64,000 bases of DNA from Verrucomicrobiaceae bacterium (GCA_016795365.1 JAEUHN010000046.1:62001-126000); one strand, 5' to 3'. Counted from the stretch's first letter, positions 1 to 10,071 are shown. The notes: a model not told the origin generated them from the letters alone. Made by a program: numbers and translations.

Positions 1-3000
1 CAACGCCAACTTTGGTTGGTGGTGGTGGTGGTGCAGGAACAAAGACGATGAGCATCCGACCTGACATGATCGGCATCGACAGCACGGGATCAGGACTGGT
101 GACTCATGACGCGAACGGATTCCGACTTCTCACCGCTTCTGAGTATCAAGCCCTGCCTGACGCGGCCAGCGGTCTTGGTGCAGTCATTGCCGGGTTCACC
201 ACGAACGGATCGGGTATTGTAACGTTGCCATCCGTTGCCGGGCTTGTTGCCGGTCAGAGCTTGGCAACTGCGGTTAATGGTATTGCGACAACAGCGACTA
301 TCAGTTCCGTGAACAGCTCTCTGGGTCAGGTGACATTCAGTGCGAATGCGACCTCAGGTGCAGTCGGACGATTCAACCTGATCGTTCCTGCTACTGCCAA
401 TGTTCGCACGGCTACAGCCTCGCAGCTCTATCAGGCGGCTACGGTCAACAGCATCACCTTGGACAGTGGTGGTGGTCTTACAGCCAATGGCAACCTAATG
501 ACCTCGGCAAACTGCCCAACAGGCCTCAATTTTGGCATCAATGGTGCGCTTAATACCTTGACTGTGACGACCGGAGCGGTGGTGGCAAATACCGGCAACA
601 CTGGATTCAATCAGGGAGCAATCACCGCTGGAGGTGCCTTGCTCCAGTTCCATACACTGGGCAATCTCACGGCCAACAACTACATCCTTGGCAGTGGTGG
701 CATCGTCAAAGATGGTTCAGGAACCCTCACCCTTGGAAAGCGCAGCTACAATACAGCCCAGCTGTTCGTGAACGAGGGGACTGTGGTCCTGAATGGCGGA
801 GCCAACACGCTGCTCGTGGTTCCGACTGGAACGACTGCCACAGTGGCGGATTTGGTGGTCAATGCGGGCACTCTTGACCTAAATGGCAACAGTCAGGCAG
901 TCGCTCGTGTGACCAATACGACCACGACCCTCTACCCGAACGGAGCTGGCACTATCACCAATACCAGCGGAACCGCAGCTACTTTGACGGTTAACAATCC
1001 TGCGACGACTTTCGCAGGGGTCTTGGCTGGCAACTTGGCTTTGGACAAGGCTGGAGCCAATGCATTGACTCTTCTGAGTGCCAACTCTTACACCGGAGCG
1101 ACTAACGTCCGTGGCGGAACGCTCGAACTCAAGGACAGCGCAACCACGGGTGCGGGTGCAGTGAATCTGCTTTATGGCACCTTGCTTCTGAACAACAGCG
1201 GTTTGTCCCACGTCGCCGCACGCACGGGAACGAGCGCAGTCAATATGAGCGGATCAACGCTCTCGCTTACTCCTCGTCTCGAGGGCGACACGACCGCTAC
1301 CACGGGCAATCTCAACCTCACGGCAGGATTCAATGTTGTTGCCTTCCAGGCTCAAACGGGCATCGGTGGCAGCCTGAATTTGGTGACGCCGAACATCATC
1401 ACCAATCGAGTTGCTAATTCGGGTGCCACATTGAATGTCACCGCAGGCACCGGTCAGATCGGCCGTGGTGTCTCTGGCGGCGCTGGTCAGAACCCAATCT
1501 GGACGTTCACCACTAACCCTACACTCGACGATGGTATCATCGGTGGCTGGGCTGTGGGAAGCGGCACTGACTTCCTCACCTACCAGAACACCGCCCATTC
1601 AACGGGTGCGATTGGTGTCGGATTGATGGGTGACACAGGTGCGGGATTCACGGCTTACAACACCACCATCACGGCGGCTGGAGACTTCCCAGCAAGTGCT
1701 GCGAATAACAACATCAAGGTAAATGGAAACTTCAACGTCAACGTTCCTGGTGCTCGCAGCTTCAATGCCATCTCATGGGCGGCGGGTGCGGCTGGTAACA
1801 CGATGACCTGGACCAACCAGACGGATGCATTGACGATCCCATCAGGAGGTCTGATCCGCAGTGGTAACTTCACGGGCTCGATTGGTCAGAGCGTTGACTG
1901 GGGCCGTCTCACGCAGGGTTCTGCGGAATTGTTCATCTACAACAACCAGAGTAATCTGACGATCAATTCTCGTATCACTGGGACCAACAAGGTGGTTCTA
2001 AGTGGTGGTGGATCGGTCATTTTCGCCAACGGGACAAGCGCCAACCCAATCAGCACGTCCGTGTCGGGCACCACAGCGACTGTGGCCAGCACCGCCAATC
2101 TGATTGCTGGTCAGACGGTGACTGGCACCATTGGTGGTGTTGCTTACTCCGGAACGATCGTTTCTGTCGATAGTGCAACGACGGTTACCTTGAGTGGTTC
2201 GCCAACAGCTGGCACGGCATTCCTGAATTTCGGCGCTACAGGTGCTGTAACAGGTATCAATGGAACTTACGTTGCCGGTGCTAATCCGTCTGTGACTTTG
2301 ACCACGGGCACGACCACCGGGATGTTTGTCGGACAGCTGATCTTTGGCACAGGCATACCTGCTGGAGCAACAGTGGGCTCGATTACCGGGTCCACGACGT
2401 TCACGATCAATGGAACCACGACTGGAGCAGGCACTGCTGCAGCGCTCACCCTCGGCACCACAGGGAATTCCTACACTGGTGGCACCGTTGTGAACAATGG
2501 TCAGACACTGACGTTCACTCCTGCCCGCTCGAACGAAGTAGTGGTTCCTGCGGCTACCACTCCGGCGAACGGTTTGCTTATCAACGGCGGCACGGTTAAC
2601 CACGGCGCTAGCACGACACTGTTTGGCATGATCGCCCCAACCAACCAGGTGACAATCAACGGTGCTGGTGTGCTTAGCTTCCCAGCATACACAGGCGGTG
2701 TCGCCTACACCAACACGCTTGCTGCATTGAACTTCAATAACGTCGGTGGCACAACGACACCAGAAGTGAAGATCACGAATGGCGCTGCCCTAGCTGCCAA
2801 TACCACGCATCGTCTCATCTTGAGCAACGCTAATGCGATCACGGTGGTGAATGATAACTATGCGACAACACCGACCATCAGCGGCACCTTTACCAGCGCC
2901 ACGCAGTTTGGTTCGCTTGAGTTTAGCAACGCAAGCCCTGTGATCAACGTCAGTGGTCTCTCGCCGATGGGATTGGTGATCAGTGCGATGATTACTCAGA

Positions 3001-5420
3001 ACTCGGCGAATACCAACGCCATCAGCAAAACGGGCACTGGCTCTTTGGTGCTGAGCAATGCCAACAGTAATTGGACAACTGGCTTGGCTCTCAATGCCGG
3101 AACTCTCATTGTTGGTGGTGGCAACAGTGCACCGACCACTGCCAGCACGCAGGTTGCTCCCACAACGGTGACCGCAGGGCCTTTGGGCACGGGAACGCTG
3201 ACAATTGCCGCTGGAACTACAGTGCAAACCGACAATACGGCTCGCACTATTGCCAATCCGGTTGTGGTGAACGGTAATTTCACTTTTGGTGGCACGGGCA
3301 CAGGGCATAACCTTACGCTCAACGGAACAGTGAACCTCGGCTCGTCTGATCGCACAATCACGGTCACCAGCCCGCTGGTCACCGCTACCATCGGTGGTGA
3401 AGTCTTCGGATCTGCCGGCCTAACCAAGTCAGGTGATGGTATCCTTGTCCTTGGTAGCGCTGCCAACAGCTATTCGGGTCCGACGGTCGTGAATGGAGGC
3501 CTTCTGAAGTATGGTGCCGTCAATGCGATCCCGCTTGCCTCAGCTGTGTCGGTGCTTTGCGGTGGCACTCTTGACCTCAACGGTGGGGGTGCTTCGGTCA
3601 CCCTCGCATCCTTGTCTGGTGACTCAGCTACCACGGGGGGATTGATCACCACTTCGGCAACTTCGGGAACGGTGATCTTGAGCATTGGCAACGCGACCAA
3701 CACCAGCTTTGGTGGTGCTATCACTAACAACGTTGGCTCGACACTGAATCTGGTCAAGCAGGGTAGCAGCACGCTGACCCTTGGCGGACCAAACAGCTAC
3801 AATGGCACAACCACCATTACCGACGGTGGCATCACCTTGGCCGCTAACAATGTGATCCCAGAGGTTCAGGGAGTAACTCTGGCCCCCATCGGTGCCACAG
3901 CGAACCTTAACCTGAATGGATTCAACGATAGCATCGCGTCACTCACGATCTCCGGTGCGGCCAGTAGTCTATCGACGGTCCAGTCCGGTTCCGGCACTCT
4001 CACTCTTCTGGGGGGGGTGACCTATGATGTCACTAACAATCCTGGTCAGGCGACGATCAGTGGCAACCTTTCACTGGGGGGAACTCAGGCAGGCACCGGT
4101 CTCAGCGGGGCAGTGACAAGAACTTTCACGGTCAACGACAGCACCAACGTGGCAGCAGGCACTGCTGAGTTGCTGGTGAGCGCGGTTGTTTCTGATGGCA
4201 CTCTTGGAACGGGCAGCACGGGTGATGGCCTCATCAAGGCGGGAGCAGGAACAATGCAGTTGTCTAATACCGCCAACACCTACACGGGAGCGACAACGAT
4301 CAATGCAGGCACGCTTCAGGTCACCAAGCTTGCTGACGGTGGTCTCACCAGCAGCATCGGTGATTCTACCAACGGAGCAGCTAATCTTGTCATCAATGGA
4401 GGCACGCTTAGCTACATTGGATCGGGTGCCACCAATGGCACCACGAATCGTCAGTTTACGATCGGCACGTCCGGCGGCACTCTCGATGCCTCTGGCGCTG
4501 CTGGCAGCCCGATGGTGTTCATGACCACCACCTCACCAACACTCAGTGGCACCAATGCAGCCCGCACTCTGACCCTTACGGGCACCAACACCGACGCCAA
4601 TACTCTCAGCGCTGGTCTCAGCAACAATGGCACTGGCGCAACATCGTTGGTGAAGAATGGTGCAGGCACTTGGGTGCTCACTGGCGACAGCAGCGCTGGT
4701 GCCACGCCTATGACTGGCGCCACGACGGTCAACGGTGGCCTGCTTCTGGTGAACAACACCGCAGGTTCAGGCACAGGTTCTGGTGCGGTGACGGTAAACT
4801 CAACTGCCACACTGGGCGGCAATGGCACCATTGCTGGCAACTTGACGGTGAACGCTGGCGGTATCTTGTCGCCCGGTTCAACTGCTGGTTTGAACTCGGG
4901 GACACTTAACCTTGGCGGCGATTTCTCAATGGCTGGCAATGCCAGTGCCGAAACGCGTTTGGCCTTTGGTTACACCAATGCCACTGGCAATGTCGGCAAT
5001 GCCTGGATCAGTGCCAATGGAGCCAACTGGTGGAACGCCTATACTGGAGCGCTCCTCACTGGTAACGGTGGGCAGTCCAATGATTTGGTGAATCTCACCG
5101 CCTCCACAGGAACACCGACGCTCACTTGGGATACAGGCGGCAAGATTACGCTATCTCAACTTGGCTCGCCATATTCATGGGTGATGGGTGATGTGCTCAA
5201 CTTGCTCGACTGGACCAGCCTCTATAACGCTGGCGGAAACATTTCGGGCACGTTTGATGCCAATGCTGACTTCGATCTTCCAACTCTCGGATCGGGCTTG
5301 GCATGGGATACAAGTCGATTTGTTTCCACAGGTGCAATCGCTGTCATTCCTGAGCCTAGCCGCGCTATGTTGCTGCTGTTCGGCCTGCTTGGCTTGACCT
5401 TCTTCCGCCGCCGCCGCTAA
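1..5420 (+). CDS. Autotransporter-associated beta-strand repeat protein with PEP-CTERM tail (5' partial)
   Basis: The reading frame is open to the left edge and the visible N-terminus has no signal peptide, so the true start lies outside the window. About 1800 residues are seen. They are rich in Gly, Thr, Asn, Ser and Ala and carry many copies of the autotransporter-associated beta-strand repeat, recognisable as NSYTGATNVRGGTLEL, NSYSGPTVVNGGLL and NTYTGATTINAGTLQV; such repeats are expected to fold as a long parallel beta-helix on the cell surface. The C-terminus has the three-part exosortase signal: a PEP motif (IPEPS), a hydrophobic segment of about 16 residues and a final RRRR. The protein should therefore be exported and processed by an exosortase, probably for anchoring or release into an extracellular matrix. 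No exosortase gene is in the window. A strong terminator follows at once. Confidence 0.9.
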   Translation, partial: TPTLVGGGGGAGTKTMSIRPDMIGIDSTGSGLVTHDANGFRLLTASEYQALPDAASGLGAVIAGFTTNGSGIVTLPSVAGLVAGQSLATAVNGIATTATISSVNSSLGQVTFSANATSGAVGRFNLIVPATANVRTATASQLYQAATVNSITLDSGGGLTANGNLMTSANCPTGLNFGINGALNTLTVTTGAVVANTGNTGFNQGAITAGGALLQFHTLGNLTANNYILGSGGIVKDGSGTLTLGKRSYNTAQLFVNEGTVVLNGGANTLLVVPTGTTATVADLVVNAGTLDLNGNSQAVARVTNTTTTLYPNGAGTITNTSGTAATLTVNNPATTFAGVLAGNLALDKAGANALTLLSANSYTGATNVRGGTLELKDSATTGAGAVNLLYGTLLLNNSGLSHVAARTGTSAVNMSGSTLSLTPRLEGDTTATTGNLNLTAGFNVVAFQAQTGIGGSLNLVTPNIITNRVANSGATLNVTAGTGQIGRGVSGGAGQNPIWTFTTNPTLDDGIIGGWAVGSGTDFLTYQNTAHSTGAIGVGLMGDTGAGFTAYNTTITAAGDFPASAANNNIKVNGNFNVNVPGARSFNAISWAAGAAGNTMTWTNQTDALTIPSGGLIRSGNFTGSIGQSVDWGRLTQGSAELFIYNNQSNLTINSRITGTNKVVLSGGGSVIFANGTSANPISTSVSGTTATVASTANLIAGQTVTGTIGGVAYSGTIVSVDSATTVTLSGSPTAGTAFLNFGATGAVTGINGTYVAGANPSVTLTTGTTTGMFVGQLIFGTGIPAGATVGSITGSTTFTINGTTTGAGTAAALTLGTTGNSYTGGTVVNNGQTLTFTPARSNEVVVPAATTPANGLLINGGTVNHGASTTLFGMIAPTNQVTINGAGVLSFPAYTGGVAYTNTLAALNFNNVGGTTTPEVKITNGAALAANTTHRLILSNANAITVVNDNYATTPTISGTFTSATQFGSLEFSNASPVINVSGLSPMGLVISAMITQNSANTNAISKTGTGSLVLSNANSNWTTGLALNAGTLIVGGGNSAPTTASTQVAPTTVTAGPLGTGTLTIAAGTTVQTDNTARTIANPVVVNGNFTFGGTGTGHNLTLNGTVNLGSSDRTITVTSPLVTATIGGEVFGSAGLTKSGDGILVLGSAANSYSGPTVVNGGLLKYGAVNAIPLASAVSVLCGGTLDLNGGGASVTLASLSGDSATTGGLITTSATSGTVILSIGNATNTSFGGAITNNVGSTLNLVKQGSSTLTLGGPNSYNGTTTITDGGITLAANNVIPEVQGVTLAPIGATANLNLNGFNDSIASLTISGAASSLSTVQSGSGTLTLLGGVTYDVTNNPGQATISGNLSLGGTQAGTGLSGAVTRTFTVNDSTNVAAGTAELLVSAVVSDGTLGTGSTGDGLIKAGAGTMQLSNTANTYTGATTINAGTLQVTKLADGGLTSSIGDSTNGAANLVINGGTLSYIGSGATNGTTNRQFTIGTSGGTLDASGAAGSPMVFMTTTSPTLSGTNAARTLTLTGTNTDANTLSAGLSNNGTGATSLVKNGAGTWVLTGDSSAGATPMTGATTVNGGLLLVNNTAGSGTGSGAVTVNSTATLGGNGTIAGNLTVNAGGILSPGSTAGLNSGTLNLGGDFSMAGNASAETRLAFGYTNATGNVGNAWISANGANWWNAYTGALLTGNGGQSNDLVNLTASTGTPTLTWDTGGKITLSQLGSPYSWVMGDVLNLLDWTSLYNAGGNISGTFDANADFDLPTLGSGLAWDTSRFVSTGAIAVIPEPSRAMLLLFGLLGLTFFRRRR

Positions 5421-5450
5421 GGCCGGGCTGCGGTGTTCGGGTCAGAATCG

Positions 5451-5480
5451 AAAGGGAGACCGAAAGGTCTCCCTTTTTCT
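5451..5480 (+). terminator. Rho-independent terminator of the PEP-CTERM gene
   Basis: An 11-bp perfect stem (AAAGGGAGACC / GGTCTCCCTTT) closes a GAAA tetraloop and runs into TTCT. It begins 31 bp after the stop codon. Confidence 0.88.
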
Positions 5481-5901
5481 TGGCACAGTTGACACGATGG
5501 GACGACTCGCTCACCTCGTGATACTATCTGGGACAGTGACTGCTTGATTGATTCAGAGGCAGCCTTGCGGTTTCGAAATGCCCTTCAAGTGGGATTGAAA
5601 CCTTGAATTGCGGTGGTGCCAGCCCCCCCCAGGCACCCTGGTCACGCAGTAAGACGAAGACGCTTGCGTTTGGTGCCAAATCAACATCTCAAGGTAGCTT
5701 TCGCGTGAAGCTCTTGACTGCCCTTCGCCGTTACTATGCGACGATTGTTATGGTTACGCTGAGATCCCACAGACACGAGCATCTGATCGGCGCTCACACA
5801 TCGGAGGGATTGAGCAGCGCGAGTGCCTACAATGACGATTTGGATGATGATACAGTGTTCAGCCCGGTCGCAGTGTCTTGGCTGCCACTCAATACCCCAA
5901 A
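5481..5901. other. Gene-poor gap of about 420 bp
   Basis: This gap lies between the terminator and the 3' end of the FecR-domain gene. I see no convincing coding region, RNA gene or repeat. Open frames on both strands here have no family resemblance, no plausible start context and atypical composition. Confidence 0.5.
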
Positions 5902-7362
5902 TCAAAAGCCGGGACGCGCATTGTGAGGGCGAGTCGTCACTCCGCCGCCCGCATTGATGTTACCATAGCCTGAACGGTTGAAGTTGGCGGAGTCAGTGTA
6001 GATGTCGGCTTTGCCGCGGACGTTGACATTCCCCCCGGAGTCCACTTCGACTGTCTTGCCCGCGATGATCGCCTGATTGCTGTTCAGGGTGACTTGGTTG
6101 CGGAATCGCAGCGTGCTAGTGCCTTCAGCGTAGAGCTGAATGAGCTGGTCGGCATTCAGCGTGGAACCGTCGATGATCAATGCATCTCCGGCAGGCGCGA
6201 AGGCTCGGGCTTTGATGACGCTGGCATTGAGGGTAGCATCACGTATGCCGACCACACCGGTGTGAGTTCCTGAGGCATCAAGGATGATCTGGCTGGAGGC
6301 TTTCAAGCTGGAAGCGTCAACCGAGATCACGCCTCCCTTGCTCAGCATTTGAAGGGCTCCCGCAATGGCTGCCACTTCGGACGAGTTGCGGATGTAGATT
6401 CGAGTGGTGGTGTTTGAGGAGCCGATGGTGACCTGATCAGCAGAGATCTTGCGACCTGCGAGATGGTAGCTGCTGGTGGACTGTCCTTTGCGATCAACTG
6501 AGTCATCGCCGCCCGCATCGTCGGTTGCGGCACCGTTGTCGGCGTTATCGGTGTCGTCGGCAACATCGCTTTCGGGATCGATGGGGAATCCATCTTCATC
6601 GAGCGCGATCTCGGCATCTTCTTCTCCGTCGCCATCCAGGTCATCAATCTCGTCATCGGCTTCATCGTGGACGATCTCTTCGGATAACAGTTCGATCTCA
6701 GGTGCAGCACCGGACATCATGATGGAGGTGGACTCGAGTTCGTCACCTTCCAGCAGTTCCTGCTCTTGAAGTTCGGCGCAGGCCTGGAGCTGGGCTTCGG
6801 AGCTGAGTCGTGGGAACGTGGATTGGTCGAGCAGCGCCATGGTGGACATTAGGCGGTTCAAATCGACTTCCACGGGTGTTGGTAGCAGTTTCTCGGTCGG
6901 ATGAATGATGAGTTCCTGGCCGCGGCGAAGCGTGACGCTTTCACCGCGTAACGAGTGAAGGGCGACGGTGATCTGTCCTTCGAGAGCCACCACGCGGATG
7001 GAGCGACCCGGATCGTAATAAATCTGAGCCGTGCCGCGCACCTTGATGGCATGGGTGGGAGTGTTCACGCTGACGCTACTGCGGATGAGCTTGGGTTTGG
7101 ACGCGACGAGGGTCAGTCCCTTCTGCAGATCTAGCGTGCGGTCGTCGGTGATAGTGACTGCAGTGTCCGAGCCTGTCCGGAAGAGCCCTCCTTGCAGGGC
7201 GACTTCTGAGCGACTCTTCTTTCCAGTGGAAAAGGTCGTTCCACGCGACAGCACCGCATTGGGTTTGGCGGAAGCAGTTCCCAGCACCAGCTTCACCAAG
7301 GCGTCCGCAGCCTGGACAGTCGAGAACGTGCTGATCACCGTGAGGAGAAGAAACGTGCGCAT
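5902..7362 (-). CDS. FecR-domain secreted protein with Asp-rich linker
   Basis: The start is set at the ATG giving MRTFLLLTVISTFSTVQA, a clear signal peptide, 31 codons inside the longest frame. After it comes a FecR-like sandwich domain (about residues 35-180), with VNTPTHAIKVRGT, VVALEGQITV and LRRGQELIIHP as typical landmarks. A very acidic stretch of about 65 residues follows (about 230-300; DDLDGDGEEDAE, DEDGFPIDPESD, DDTDNADNG), resembling calcium-binding Asp/Gly linkers. The last 150 residues look like short beta repeats. FecR domains elsewhere act as periplasmic anti-sigma sensors, but there is no transmembrane segment or sigma gene here, so a periplasmic or surface structural role is more likely. 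Only 4 bp separate it from the upstream barrel gene, which implies an operon. Confidence 0.8.
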   Translation of the reverse strand: MRTFLLLTVISTFSTVQAADALVKLVLGTASAKPNAVLSRGTTFSTGKKSRSEVALQGGLFRTGSDTAVTITDDRTLDLQKGLTLVASKPKLIRSSVSVNTPTHAIKVRGTAQIYYDPGRSIRVVALEGQITVALHSLRGESVTLRRGQELIIHPTEKLLPTPVEVDLNRLMSTMALLDQSTFPRLSSEAQLQACAELQEQELLEGDELESTSIMMSGAAPEIELLSEEIVHDEADDEIDDLDGDGEEDAEIALDEDGFPIDPESDVADDTDNADNGAATDDAGGDDSVDRKGQSTSSYHLAGRKISADQVTIGSSNTTTRIYIRNSSEVAAIAGALQMLSKGGVISVDASSLKASSQIILDASGTHTGVVGIRDATLNASVIKARAFAPAGDALIIDGSTLNADQLIQLYAEGTSTLRFRNQVTLNSNQAIIAGKTVEVDSGGNVNVRGKADIYTDSANFNRSGYGNINAGGGVTTRPHNARPGF

Positions 7363-7366
7363 AGTT

Positions 7367-8299
7367 TTAGAAGGTAAGGTGCATGCCAACAAAGACTCCG
7401 GCGATGACGTTGCGGTAGGTGAACACAGCTCGATCCGACTCATTCCATGCGACACTGCTCGTCACAGACACGCTGGCCCAATCCGTCACCGCATAAGCCG
7501 CACTGGCCAAGGCCACGTAGTTCCAGTCCCGGCGATCTGTGGCAGTGCTCACATGGTAGCCCACGCGGCCACTTACCTGAGCGGTGAGCTTTTCGGTGAG
7601 GCGCAGCGACCATCCACCAAAGGCTGCATGCTCGTGCCGTTCGGCAATGGCAGGCGTTGCTTCGAGGCTGGGGTCTGAGGAAATGCCAAAGAAGAGCTGC
7701 TGGCCCTTGCTGACCTTCCAGATCTTTTGCACACCCACGCTCAGGGTATGGTTGCGCAGGATCTCGTCGCCGAACCCGGCATCGGTGATCCGGTAGAACT
7801 GGTAGCGAAGGAAGAAGGAAGCATCGCTCAACCACGAAGCTTCATACGCGATGCCAGCCGTCGCGCGAGTGAGGTCGAAGTCGAGCGCATCGAACTGATC
7901 GTAGCGCACCATGGCCTGGGCCAGCGACACATCCATCGACCACGGACCACCGATGCGATTCGTGTAGCCAACGCCGAGGTCATACTTCATGAACCAGTCC
8001 TCCACAGCCCGAGGTGCGAGCGCCACGTTGTCCGTGAAGAAGAGAGATACGCCAGCATCCGCACTCCACGGATCCCATTGTGCCTGGCGCATGAGCACCA
8101 CTTGCTCGCCAAACTCCGCTGCCGCATCGGGCGACGAAGGTTGTTCGATCGGTGTCGTGATGCGCTGAGTGTTCTCCGCAACGGTGCGCAGGCGAAGTGT
8201 CGGGGGCAGTGCCTGGCGTGCGATCTCGGTGCGCACCTCCTGGGCAATGCACGTGCCAGAAATCAAGGCGACCACAAGAAGGGCGAAGGAGCGGGACAT
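7367..8299 (-). CDS. Outer-membrane beta-barrel protein
   Basis: The start chosen gives MSRSFALLVVALISGTCIAQ, a good signal peptide; 64 codons of upstream frame are not protein-like. The mature part of about 290 residues has alternating hydrophobic strands (for example DASFFLRYQFYRI, WNYVALASAAYAV) and ends in GMHLTF, a terminal aromatic residue as expected for BAM-inserted barrels. The middle (DNVALAPRAVEDWFMKYDLGVGYTN) resembles outer-membrane barrel families found beside surface-protein genes. It is the first gene of a two-gene operon with the FecR-domain gene, which suggests the two products work together, perhaps one spanning and one decorating the outer membrane. The exact family is not recognised. 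Confidence 0.72.
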   Translation of the reverse strand: MSRSFALLVVALISGTCIAQEVRTEIARQALPPTLRLRTVAENTQRITTPIEQPSSPDAAAEFGEQVVLMRQAQWDPWSADAGVSLFFTDNVALAPRAVEDWFMKYDLGVGYTNRIGGPWSMDVSLAQAMVRYDQFDALDFDLTRATAGIAYEASWLSDASFFLRYQFYRITDAGFGDEILRNHTLSVGVQKIWKVSKGQQLFFGISSDPSLEATPAIAERHEHAAFGGWSLRLTEKLTAQVSGRVGYHVSTATDRRDWNYVALASAAYAVTDWASVSVTSSVAWNESDRAVFTYRNVIAGVFVGMHLTF

Positions 8300-8385
8300 G
8301 GGAGGCGGATTTTCTATCAAAGGGTGAGCGGGCCGTCGAGAGCAATGCTTGCGATTGTCGTTCGAGTTCACCATGATCGGCCTGC

Positions 8386-9054
8386 ATGAGTGACTTTTGG
8401 CGAGCTTCTTTGATTCTGATCGCTTCGGTGTTGGCAGGCTGCATCGCCAGCCGTTTACCACAGGACCTTGATGGTCCGATCTTCGGCTCAAGGAATGAGA
8501 CGACGCTCCTGGTCGAAACAGATCGTGCTGTCGATGTGCATGAGTTGGCGCACTTTGCCAAAGTCGTCCGCTTCTACCGCGATCTCAGTCAGCAGGAAGT
8601 CGATGAACTACGCCAACGATTGCAGCATGAAGTCGATGATCTGGTTGATGTTGAGTTGCTGTCCGTGCGACCTCAGTTGGAGAAGCAGAAAGCCCGCATG
8701 GACGGGCGGCATCGCAAGGAGATGGAGGCCGTCAAAGGTGATCCGGTGAAGGTCAAAGCCTTGCAGGAATCTCACGCCGCCGCCCTCCGTCGGATCGACG
8801 ACGACGCACGCGAGCAAGCTCGCCAGCGAGTGCTTGCGCGTCTGGGAAAAGAGCTCGCACTCCCTGTGCTCACGAATGACAACCGCAGTGTCGTGGCGTT
8901 CGGGCGGATGAATGGCGAACAGTTCCAGGTCACCGCAAAAGCCTATGAGATCGACGCCTCCCTCTCCGCCCTGAAGCCAGAAGCCAAGATCATCACCGCC
9001 GATGGAAAGAAAGCCACGCTGCTGGGTGGTGCGGCATCGAAGGCCAAGCGTTAA
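8386..9054 (+). CDS. Hypothetical lipoprotein
   Basis: The 222-residue protein starts MSDFWRASLILIASVLAGC, a lipoprotein signal with lipobox LAGC and acylated Cys at position 19. A charged, mostly helical central region follows (about 45-160), with heptad-like runs around LEKQKARMDGRHRKEMEAVK and DDDAREQARQRVLARLGK that could form a coiled coil. A small C-terminal part may be beta. No known domain is recognised. It is divergent from the barrel gene with an 86-bp gap that must hold both promoters, and its stop overlaps by 4 bp the stop of the convergent S1-protein gene. A periplasm-facing envelope role is likely but the function is unknown. Confidence 0.65.
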   Translation: MSDFWRASLILIASVLAGCIASRLPQDLDGPIFGSRNETTLLVETDRAVDVHELAHFAKVVRFYRDLSQQEVDELRQRLQHEVDDLVDVELLSVRPQLEKQKARMDGRHRKEMEAVKGDPVKVKALQESHAAALRRIDDDAREQARQRVLARLGKELALPVLTNDNRSVVAFGRMNGEQFQVTAKAYEIDASLSALKPEAKIITADGKKATLLGGAASKAKR

Positions 9055-9917
9055 CCTTGGTGCCGGCGGCTGGCGAAACGCTTGTTCGCCAGCTGAATGC
9101 CAGGCTTCATCAGGATGATGCGATGCTCGCGATACAAGGCACCGATGGCTTGTTTGAAAGCTTTCTTGCTCGCATGAAACTGGGCGCGAATCGCCTCCGG
9201 CGCGCTGTCATCATCCAGATCCAGCTTTCCGCCGTTCTTTTCCAGAGCTTCAATGATTTGTTCCGTGAGTGTCGAAACGCGATGGCGGCCGGATGAATCC
9301 AGGTTCAGGTCAATCTTACCATCAGGACGAATGGCATCCACGTAGCCGCGCGTTCGTTGTCCCACTCGCAGCGGTTCGTGCAGTTGATTGTGATAGAGCA
9401 AGCCCAGGTGCTTGCCTTCCACCAGCGCAGTCCAGCCCAGTTCCGTCTGGCGAAGAATCAGCAAGTCCACCGGCTGTCCCACCGCATACTCGGGCGGATC
9501 ATCCGGCAGGTGAAGCCAGAGCCGCATCGTGGCAAAGAGACGGTCCGTGCGATCATCGAGAGCTACATACACCACCACATCGTCACCTGGGTAAAGCGGG
9601 CACGTCTGCTCGCGATGCGGCAGCAGTAGATCCTTGCGCAATCCCCAGTCCAGGAATGCTCCGATGCGCCGGTCGAAGTCGCGGACCTTCAGCACCACAA
9701 TCTCGCCCAGCATTGCCTTCGGCTGAGTCGTGGTCGCGATCAGACGATCATCAGAATCGCGGTAGAGAAACACGTCCAGCTCCTCACCCGGACTCGTGCC
9801 AATCGGCACCTCGCCGCGAGGCAGCAGCACCTCGCCAAGGTCCTCAGCGTCAAGATAGACGCCATGCATCGTTTCGCGCACCACGCGCAGCTTGTTTCGT
9901 TCACCCAGGAAAGCCAT
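9051..9917 (-). CDS. cvfB: CvfB-like S1 RNA-binding protein
   Basis: The start is put at the ATG giving MAFLGERNKLRVV; the frame runs further upstream only to a TTG and the extra residues are not family-like. At 288 residues the length fits the CvfB/YitL family (about 280-300). The landmarks are GVYLDAEDLGEVLLPRGEVP, PGEELDVFLYRDSDDRLIATT and GAFLDWGLRKDLLLPHREQ, the tandem S1-like barrels, followed by a C-terminal winged-helix-like part (LDDDSAPEAIRAQFHASKKAFKQAIGALYREHRI). Family members bind RNA; in Staphylococcus CvfB affects virulence-gene expression. Here a general RNA-related role is all that can be inferred. It lies downstream of pyc on the same strand, past a hairpin that probably separates the two transcripts. 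Confidence 0.85.
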   Translation of the reverse strand: MAFLGERNKLRVVRETMHGVYLDAEDLGEVLLPRGEVPIGTSPGEELDVFLYRDSDDRLIATTTQPKAMLGEIVVLKVRDFDRRIGAFLDWGLRKDLLLPHREQTCPLYPGDDVVVYVALDDRTDRLFATMRLWLHLPDDPPEYAVGQPVDLLILRQTELGWTALVEGKHLGLLYHNQLHEPLRVGQRTRGYVDAIRPDGKIDLNLDSSGRHRVSTLTEQIIEALEKNGGKLDLDDDSAPEAIRAQFHASKKAFKQAIGALYREHRIILMKPGIQLANKRFASRRHQG

Positions 9918-9994
9918 CAGAGCCCAGTGTGGCCCATGAAACCCCTCGCGGCAAGGAGTGGTGCTTCGATCATCAACCTGACACAATACTTGGT

Positions 9995-10023
9995 TCCCTC
10001 GCCGCTTTGTTCACGGCGAGGGA
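9995..10023 (-). terminator. Hairpin downstream of pyc
   Basis: A perfect 10-bp stem (TCCCTCGCCG / CGGCGAGGGA) with a 9-nt loop lies 49 bp after the pyc stop. There is no T-run, so it may be a weak terminator or an mRNA 3'-end hairpin. Confidence 0.45.
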
Positions 10024-10071
10024 TCTGTAGTATGGTTGCTTCGTCGTGTCCCAATCTCCTTAGAAAGGTTC

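Noticed and set aside
5585..5610. A stretch resembling the end of a CRISPR repeat (GGGATTGAAACC)
   Set aside because: It occurs once; there is no second repeat at spacer distance and no cas gene.
5603..5926. Open frame of 107 codons after the first terminator
   Set aside because: It has no domain, no conserved look and overlaps the end of the FecR gene.
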